Shown one piece after another: positions 57,000 to 64,000 of a stretch of DNA of 64,000 bases (positions are counted from its first letter, which is position 1; each line of letters begins with the position of its first letter). Source of the stretch: Sipunculus nudus. Taxonomy: Eukaryota; Annelida; Sipuncula; Golfingiida; Sipunculidae. The notes below the pieces were generated by a model that did no database searches, was not told the DNA's origin, and saw only the letters and a list, made by a program, of their open reading frames with translations. The stretch is taken from contig CM049313.1 in assembly GCA_026874595.1 (NCBI GenBank), forward strand, positions 20,719,508 through 20,783,507, given 5' to 3'. A program made the position numbers and the translations under genes.

Positions 57000-58080
57000 G
57001 TTCTCCAATATGGCTAATTTATCAGAAGCTGACAATTGGGCACAATATTAGTATAAGGTATTAGATTTGCACCTGATATTCATTTTTGACTCTTGCCTTA
57101 TCCATGAGGCAGTAGACTCTGTAGCCTTTATCACCTATTTGCCATGATTATCGGTTTGTGCTAGACCTCCAATATGGTTGATTTTTAATACCTGAAATTT
57201 GGCACAATATGAGCAGTTTTTCGCACTCCCGTTGAGCCAAAATAGCTTTCGCCTGAGAATGAGGCACGGCCCCCCCCATTAGCTTATACATAGAAAGAGC
57301 TCATCCTGGGTCAGGGTCGACCATGAGAATTCACGGCTCCTCGGCTGACACTCGAAATAACGATTTGTGCTCTGCTTGGTCCGTTGCGATGTCTAGACAA
57401 CAAAAGGAGGTAAAACGTTTGATATACGACTTGAACATTTTCACAATTATTATACCACGATAATTATATTTAGTAATGATGATATATTTTTTTTGTAATA
57501 AAAATGGATGCTAATTTTCACCATTGACATCAACATGTTGCATGTTTCCAGTTAATATCCAAAATGTGAAGCCGGTCTCACATTAAAATACCTTCGACCG
57601 ATCCCCCACCCCCGTAAAAGTCTGTCTATGTTATATAAATCATGGAAGGGAACAGCAGTTAACGGAAAGAAAATCCTCATATTTTATGTGATGAGTGCCT
57701 CAAAATGAACTCTTTACACCCCATATTTTAAAATCAAAATATGGGAAGGGGACACCCTTCCGGTTGTATTAATAGTTAACTTTAAAGAAAACATAATGAT
57801 ACGGGTGAAATAAAAAAGAAAAGTTTTTATTTCTCTCTCTTTCTCTCTCGCGCTCTCTCTAAATATGTATATATTGACGATTCAAAAACTGAAGAACTAA
57901 TTTAATAATACCCATAAGCCACCAACCTGATATTAGCGCCCCCACCTATCCTAGAATTTCTGGATCGGCCACTGATTAGTCATAGGTCAGCAGCTTTCTA
58001 TTTTGACCTCGACCTTTTTCCCGAGCCGGTACACTCTGTAGCGATCTCCCAATTATCGCTCAGTTGGTCCGTCCTGGTTA
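57000..58080. repeat. Diverged interspersed repeat blocks
   Basis: 'ctccaatatggctaattt' (57003) and 'ctccaatatggttgattt' (57168) head two imperfect units about 165 bp apart, both followed by 'ggcacaatat'. A 'acactctgtagc..' / 'cggt(c/t)..gtgct' type block recurs near 57115-57180, 57310-57400 and 58025-58075. A MITE-like end lies at 57961-57975, and a CT-rich tract at 57830-57860. No gene is visible. Confidence 0.45.
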
Positions 58081-58498
58081 AACATCAAGTGATCGCTCGG
58101 CCATTGCATACATTTAGTTTATTTTGCTATGTAAACAAATAAGCATTGAGGTCTCTGTGCATTGTGGTAAAGCTATGTACTATGCAAGAGTAAATTTACC
58201 ATATACAGCATGAGTTAAACAAGAAGGCAAAGAAGAACGTTTCATATTAACATTAAATCCGACACACAAAAATAATGTATTGTAAAATGATTTGCCATTA
58301 TTACAAACAGGTGGGAAGATATATCACCGCCACACACACACACCTGGTGTCTGTTATATTCTCTTATTATATACATATTTTTGTTTTAATCATGTATTAC
58401 CTAGTATGACTGTTATTTTTATACAGTGCAGTTTCAGAATAATAATGATATGGTACATGAAATGATGTAAAATATACATGTCAAAAAAACACATTGCT

Positions 58499-58519
58499 TT
58501 TTTTCTTGTGATTTGTCAG
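58499..58519 (+). other. Putative 3' splice acceptor upstream of the UNC93-like ATG
   Basis: 'ttttttcttgtgatttgtcag' style sequence ends in AG at 58518-58519, 33 nt before the start codon. The corresponding AG is conserved in the pseudogene (32149-32150). This suggests a non-coding first exon upstream. Confidence 0.4.
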
Positions 58520-58552
58520 AACTGAACGTTTGATTCAACACTGAAAAGAAAA

Positions 58553-61304
58553 ATGTCGCAAGACAATAAAGGATTGAAAGATGGATGCTCTGACAGTGCC
58601 GATACATCCGGGCAGGGGGAGCCATTACTAAACAGTTCCGTTACTTCACAGCAAGGGGAGCCTCTACCTCCTAGTGCTGACTGTCCCCGACATGGGGAGT
58701 CGCTTCTCAAAGTCAGCATCGAAGACCAGCAGGAAATTAATTATAATCCAACCAGACAATTATGGCTGCTTTCTATGTCTTTTTTCTTTATATTTACTGC
58801 CTATAACACCTTGGAGAATTTTCAGAGTACAATGAACGCCGGAGGCAACACGGGTATGATTGCACTCGGTACCCTTTACGGCAGTAACATATTATCGGGG
58901 CTTGTGGCGCCAATTGTTCTTCGTAAACTAACCGTGAAATGTGCATTAATTCTTGCATGGTTTGTGCATTTACTTTTCTTATCAGGGAACGTATACCCAG
59001 TGTGGTGGGTCGTGCTGCCACTGTCGTGTCTTCTAGGTTTGGCAACGGGACTCGTTTGGACTGCGCAAGGCTATTTTACCACAAGTTTTGCCTTTGAGCA
59101 TGCGCGCCAGAACAAAGAAAATACTTCCGCAACTTTAGCCAGATTTAATGGTATATTTACCATGTGCCTTTCTTTGACTAGCATATTCGGTAATTTATTT
59201 CCCGCATTACTGTTGCGTAGCTATAGTGACAATACGAATGTATCTGCACACCAAAACATGACCAATCAACAGAATATTTCAGTTTATAAGTATATGATTA
59301 ATCCTAAAGGGACTGTTGAGGACCTGGATCCGTACGTTAGCCAAGGATATTTGACCCATACCGTTTATCATTTGCAAAGTAGCACCCTGCCTATTGTGAA
59401 ATCTATAGGAAACATCACGAAAATATATAATAAAACAAATATTGGTGCCAAAGACTACACTGAGGTATGCGGGCCAAACTTCTGTCCGACAACACAACTT
59501 CCGGCACACGTCAAACAAAGGAGTGAACACCTGGATCCCACTTTACGATACATCTTAATTGCTGGTTTAGCTTTGTGTCAGATCACCGCCATCATCCTGG
59601 CGTTCTTTTTGGTCAATCTTCCGCGTCAGAAAGCGCAGAAAAATAGGGGCCGGTGGCTGGGGTCTCTCGTCATGTTTAAGGACATCCGGTACCGGCTGTT
59701 GGTACCAGGGTTTGCTCTGATTTCAACCACTCGATCACTCCTGGTGGGTCCGTATAACAAGGTTAGTGTGTAACGTTTTTCTAGTGCGGGTTGACTGAAA
59801 AAGGGTCACATCTTGATAAAGATGTTACTGGGAACACAAGGAATATTTTTCTAAACAAAAACTGTGTCTGGGTTTTAAGAGAAACTTACGAAGTCTGATT
59901 TTGAAACTTAATTTAGATATTTTATTTTAATAATAAAAATATATTGCTACAAATTGTGTATGTATAACCCGACTCTTATTTTTCTCTCGGCTATTCCAGC
60001 ATGGTATAATTCTTTGACATTTATTCATTTGTGATTTGTGCCAATTTATATAACTGATTTTGTCCATAATTTTTTTTACCCGAGCCATTATCTCATGATA
60101 CTCTCTTACGCAATATCTCCACAATGTTTGGCTAATTTACAATTATCCAGGTAACTGATTTATTTGTAAGAGGATAATTTACTAATATTAAAGTATAACA
60201 TTTGCTCATCCTATGGGCACCAGTCAATGTAGCACACTGAGTCTCCGAAACTACTTGTATACAATAGAGTGAGTATTAATTAGGCATTTCAGATTGCATA
60301 GTTACATGTTATATAAAAAGTTTTCATTTGTAATGCATTTGTAAACATTTTGGAGTATGAGATTATTTGTACAGTTATGCAAGATTTTGTTGCTGAATAT
60401 TTTATTTACTGGAATACAAATATCTGAATTCAGGAAAGATGCTTAGTCGGACAGTTTCATATTTTCTCAGACAATTTTGAATCTTTTCCCCAAAATTATA
60501 TACACTTTTTTCACACTCTAAAAAAATCGTAGATATTGGTTTTGATAATATTAAAATACATGTAAGAATGTGTGAACTTAATATCCTTTATGCTGTCAGG
60601 GTTTCGTTGCCTGTACAGTTGGAATGAACATGATTGGGTTTATGATGCTGACATACGGAGTCTGTATGATGTTCAGCGGGATTATCAGTGGGCATCTCCG
60701 GAAGTGTTCCCATAGCAACTATCACATCACGCTGGGCATCACACTTGTGATCGGTTTCTTGGTAATAGGACTGGTGCTGCCCCCTGACGACCAGAGGCCT
60801 GGTCTACTGTTCATCGGTCCCGCGTTCCTTGGAGCTAGCCTGGGAATTCTTACAATTAATTTACTAGGTAATCAAGAGAACTTATCATTTTTATTATTGT
60901 CAATTAACTTTTAGAAATCATATTGATTTCTACAACAAGACAAACTTTTCTTCATATATGTCGCGGGGAGTGCTTCATACTAAAGTACATATTGAAGCTT
61001 TTACTTTTAGCCTAAAGTGGTTTATTTAAGCGTATTTATGTCACGTAGGGTAGCGCTAAAATAATACAAACACATCCAATTGGGACATCTGGTGGCAAGT
61101 CAGACGAATCGGCTATTTTCAAACGGCGCATTGCAACTATCATCCTTTGAAGTTTCGCACATGTGGAACCTACCCACTTAGGTTACACGGTTTTATATTT
61201 ATTAACTTAGGCGCATATACGTTTTTACTATCAGCTTGTTTCGATAAATATGCTTATTCATCCGTCACAGAGAGGTTATACGAGTCTTCTCTGCAGACAA
61301 CCTA

Positions 61305-61350
<46 letters not shown>

Positions 61351-63578
61351 TATATAGTCAGAGTAATCCAGAAATAATAATATTTCTACAGGTAAGGAAG
61401 GTGAATACTGTGGAAGAATTTAATTTGGAGTGTCTGAATTTTCGCGTTTTTTTTTTATTTTTTTATTTTACAGCATTGGCGCATTTTGAATTTTCGCTCA
61501 AATCAAAATGCGTTGGTAATTCATTTTTGTATCAAATTATTAAATATTTTAACAATTATATAAATGACCGATGTGTAACGCAAGCTACCTCCCACCTAAC
61601 AAGCCCCGTCGACCGCGTTCATTCTACGGGCGACTGAGCTACGTGACCGCAAGGTTTAAACATTACGTGATTAACAAGGTGATGCAATGGTGCTGTTCCC
61701 AGCCACACTGTTTGACTTCCTAGTTAGTTTTAGAATTACTCCACAAACACAACCGTGGTTATTAGCTAGAAGCAGCTGCTATGTGTAAAACAACACACAG
61801 AGCTGAGAACGATCGTGGCTCTGTCGTACTTCAAATCTAAATATTGGGGGGGGGGGGGGGAGGTCTAAAGTTGTCTTGGTTTTATTATATAATGCGTGTT
61901 CTTAATTTAGCGCAAATCTAACTCCCGCTTAAAGCACGAGCATTAAAACCGCACTGAAAAACCACTTCTAAGGTATGTGGCTATAAAGACGCAGTAATTA
62001 TTTAACTTAATTAATTTACTAACTTTTGTATTATGTCAAATGTGGTCTTGTTAAGAGTCTTTGCAGTTAAATGTGGCCACAAATGAAATGATTTAATTAG
62101 CCTTGATGTGTAATTGTTGATTGAAAAGTTTGAATGTTAATAGCTTTGTAAACCTTAAGTAACGGAGATGCAGATTTTTAACATGTCATATATATTTTAA
62201 AAGATGTGACTCAATCTAAAATCAACATGATTGTGAATGAGATCGTTATGAGTGCTTGCGAAGTTGACACAATCGATTTGTTGATAGATAAGTAGACTTT
62301 AATGACAGGCACAAGGTGACCCTTGCCACGCCGGAGTCATGTGCCTTATCTTTATTGTTTTCTCTCGGTATCAACCTGTGGACTATTGATCTATACTATT
62401 AGTGGTATGCAATGGTACAATCGCAGGCAAAATCGATATTAACACATTTGTACACGGAAATGTCTATGATATATTTCTCGGATGAAATGAACTTTTTATC
62501 AACTGATCATTATTTTTTTTATCTATAGACACTTGCATTGATTTGATGTCATCTGTCTCGAAAATGTAGTTATTGGTCATGTTTACATATAACAAATGAT
62601 TGTGTCATCTTTGCTATCCTATCAGTATCACTAATATTATTTATCATTTATTATTCTTATCTATCATACTTATGTGAGGGTTCGTTATATATCATTATAT
62701 ATATCCTAAAGCACATACACACACTGCTTTGATCCAACAGGGGCCATTGTGTATGGTTACCTTAGGTCTAGCTACAGCTTGTAGCGCATGACCATGGTCG
62801 GTATGGATAGCACTACAGGGTGCTCCATTGAGAAGACCGTTGAACAGATCTGTCATAAGACGTTTGGTCACATATTTCTTGCGTAGCATAAAGAGACCAA
62901 TTAAACCCTACATATTATAATAAATACAGATGATAAGACTCTATTGGGACCAAAATTTCTGCTGAATAAATAGTATGTCTGAAAGTATGAACACCTAATA
63001 TGAAGAAAATGAGCTAATACTTATTCTCAAACTGCTCAACTCGGCTCTTTGTACCTTCCGCATTTCAACAGCAATCATTGATACATATATGGTGAAACCA
63101 CTTTCACAGACGCACATTAACACGATGAATTGATTCACCTTGATACATAGTAAGTTTATTTTTTGTAAACGATTACCATTACATGTCAATGCTCCTTGCC
63201 GATCCTTTGAATAAACTCTCAATGTAGTTTTCTGTTGCTCTATCTATGCTAGCCATGGTAAGGCGGTGTATACTCTAAGTACCTTTGATCCTGGCATTTA
63301 TGTTAATGAAATTAATACATTTTCTTCCAGCTTTACTAGGAGAGTTGTTCCATGATAGAAAGAATGAGGCCTTCGGGATGTCGATAAGTATAAGAGCGCT
63401 ACACCTATCTGTGTATTTCTCCCTGTCTACAGTTTTGTGCTACAGAGTCCTCATCTACATTACCTCTGGAGTGGTCGCCTTGTTTATCTTGTGCTATGGG
63501 TATCTGCAGCTCTGTGTTTTAAACGGCAAAAAATCAAGCCTGCAATCTGAAGGGACAAAAGAGACGTCAGAGCTCTAG
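58553..63578 (+). CDS. UNC93-like major facilitator family protein, three coding exons, 574 aa
   Basis: Coding exons are 58553-59761, 60600-60867 and 63331-63578, all with GT..AG introns (AAG|gttagt, gtcag|GGT; CTAG|gtaatc, ttccag|CTT). The product is a polytopic membrane protein of the UNC-93 family. A soluble N-terminal tail (about 1-68) holds three QGEPL-type repeats. Helices lie near 70-92, 100-123, 127-147, 150-172, 198-221 and 332-354, and more are in exons 2 and 3. Family hallmarks are 'TLENFQSTMN', 'GTLYGSNILSGLVAP' and 'GLVWTAQGYF'. The large loop 222-331 has five N-glycosylation sequons and CGPNFC, like the CGANDC of UNC93A. UNC93B1 chaperones TLRs; the A-type function is less clear. 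Exon 3 encodes the last helices and a polar tail. Length fits the family (about 460-600 aa). Confidence 0.92.
59762..60599 (+). other. Intron 1 of the UNC93-like gene
   Basis: 838 bp, phase 0, AT-rich, with donor gttagt and acceptor tgctgtcag. No nested gene or element was recognised. Confidence 0.85.
60868..63330 (+). other. Intron 2 of the UNC93-like gene, repeat-bearing
   Basis: 2463 bp, phase 1, with donor gtaatc and acceptor ttttcttccag. It contains a dispersed repeat (61080-61270, related to 27185-27385), an (AT)n tract (61308-61356) and a 15-G run (61846-61860). It also holds sequence shared with the pseudogene intron (62220-62620). A minus-strand frame at 62695-62889 is not recognised with confidence. 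Confidence 0.8.
61308..61356. repeat. (AT)n microsatellite in intron 2
   Basis: An alternating AT tract with one phase slip at 61343. Confidence 0.95.
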
Positions 63579-64000
63579 TCTGTGGGATAATGTTGTTGGT
63601 TTTAAACTAAGTCTATTTCATGATGTAACATTACGCCTCTAAAACTTCAGGAATGGAGATAAAATATATCATTTATATAATAACAACTTTAATAACAAAT
63701 ATAATATACATATATATGTGTGTGTGTGTATTGAAAGCTATGATGCCAAAAAACTACAGCAACTATGTAACGTTAACATGGAGAGGGGCGATAGGAGTTT
63801 GCTGCTAAGAAACGTCTCACAGAAGATAAGCGCACGATGCAATTTCAACGGTGTCCTACTTTCGGAATCACCTGGAGCGGGTTCTGTCCCTGAAAGCAGA
63901 TGGGTTCCACTCCTATTTTTTATTCAATGCAAATGAAATGAAACAAGCTTGTTCATACTTGGTTCAGTGTTTCGACTAATAGAACAAAAAGTCGATAAAA
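63579..64000. other. 3' flank of the UNC93-like gene
   Basis: Holds the presumed 3' UTR and a short (AT)n(GT)n tract (63708-63729). No perfect AATAAA signal was seen close to the stop. The 72-codon frame at 63718-63936 has no recognisable similarity. Confidence 0.5.

Larger units (their letters stand above)
58320..63360 (+). repeat. Segmental duplicate of the UNC93-like locus (intact copy)
   Basis: Counterpart of 32040-39653. Here the coding exons are open, no LINE is inserted, and the introns are 838 and 2463 bp. Shared non-coding sequence upstream of the ATG and in intron 2 defines the extent. Similarity beyond exon 3 position 63358 was not seen. Confidence 0.85.

Noticed and set aside
61600-61660. 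tRNA-like 'tagctcagtcg' on the minus strand
   Set aside because: An A-box-like match exists, but no proper B-box follows and the ends do not pair.
62695-62889. 64-codon minus-strand frame with 'IHTDHG' that faintly resembles a retroelement integrase
   Set aside because: There is only one short motif, no second or third catalytic residue, and it sits in an intron with no other element parts.

Overview
This window is AT-rich animal DNA, most likely from a mollusc or another lophotrochozoan. The evidence is a Toll-like receptor encoded in a single exon, an intron-bearing UNC93-type transporter gene with a decayed duplicate, two degenerate L1/Tx1-like LINEs, a Ty3/Gypsy element with a possible envelope region, tRNA-derived SINE-like pieces, MITEs, and many AT, CT and poly-G tracts. 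One repeat family ends in 'cagctgagcg..gacccwtgggtcacttgtt', which I associate from memory with molluscan genomes. No bacterial gene features are visible. Most of the sequence is non-coding or made of dead mobile elements. I see only two genes that look functional.

Layout: 1-1250 is a repeat patch with a reverse-strand SINE, mirrored G/C clusters and a 25-bp inverted repeat. 3319-3945 is a fossil hAT transposase split by a pogo-type MITE. 4147-4619 is a tandem duplication. 9325-11898 (-) is the TLR. 13987-14325 is a miniature LTR-like structure with a tRNA-like segment in its terminal repeat. 16860-22510 (-) is LINE 1. 22930-24910 is an array with a 336-bp period. 26100-29725 holds eight copies of a CTCCTTTAC-type motif. 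32040-39653 is a decayed UNC93 copy whose first exon is split by LINE 2 (33110-37735, -). 40190-46040 (-) is a broken Gypsy element with gag, protease, RT, RNase H, integrase, an odd second zinc knuckle and an envelope-like region. 46195-46910 is a dispersed repeat. 50060-50480 is a flanked tandem repeat. 58553-63578 (+) is the intact three-exon UNC93-like gene.

How the parts relate: the segment at 32040-39653 and the gene at 58320-63360 are copies of one ancestral locus. The similarity covers exons, splice sites and parts of introns, so the duplication was at DNA level and not a retrocopy. The downstream copy kept an open frame. The upstream copy gained an early stop, frameshifts and a LINE insertion, and about 320 bp of coding sequence is missing at the insertion. 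In vertebrates UNC93B1 escorts nucleic-acid-sensing TLRs, so a TLR and an UNC93-family gene about 47 kb apart is worth noting. The family member here looks closer to UNC93A, and no functional link can be shown from sequence. All reading was by eye; alignments, subfamily names and exact repeat boundaries are approximate.
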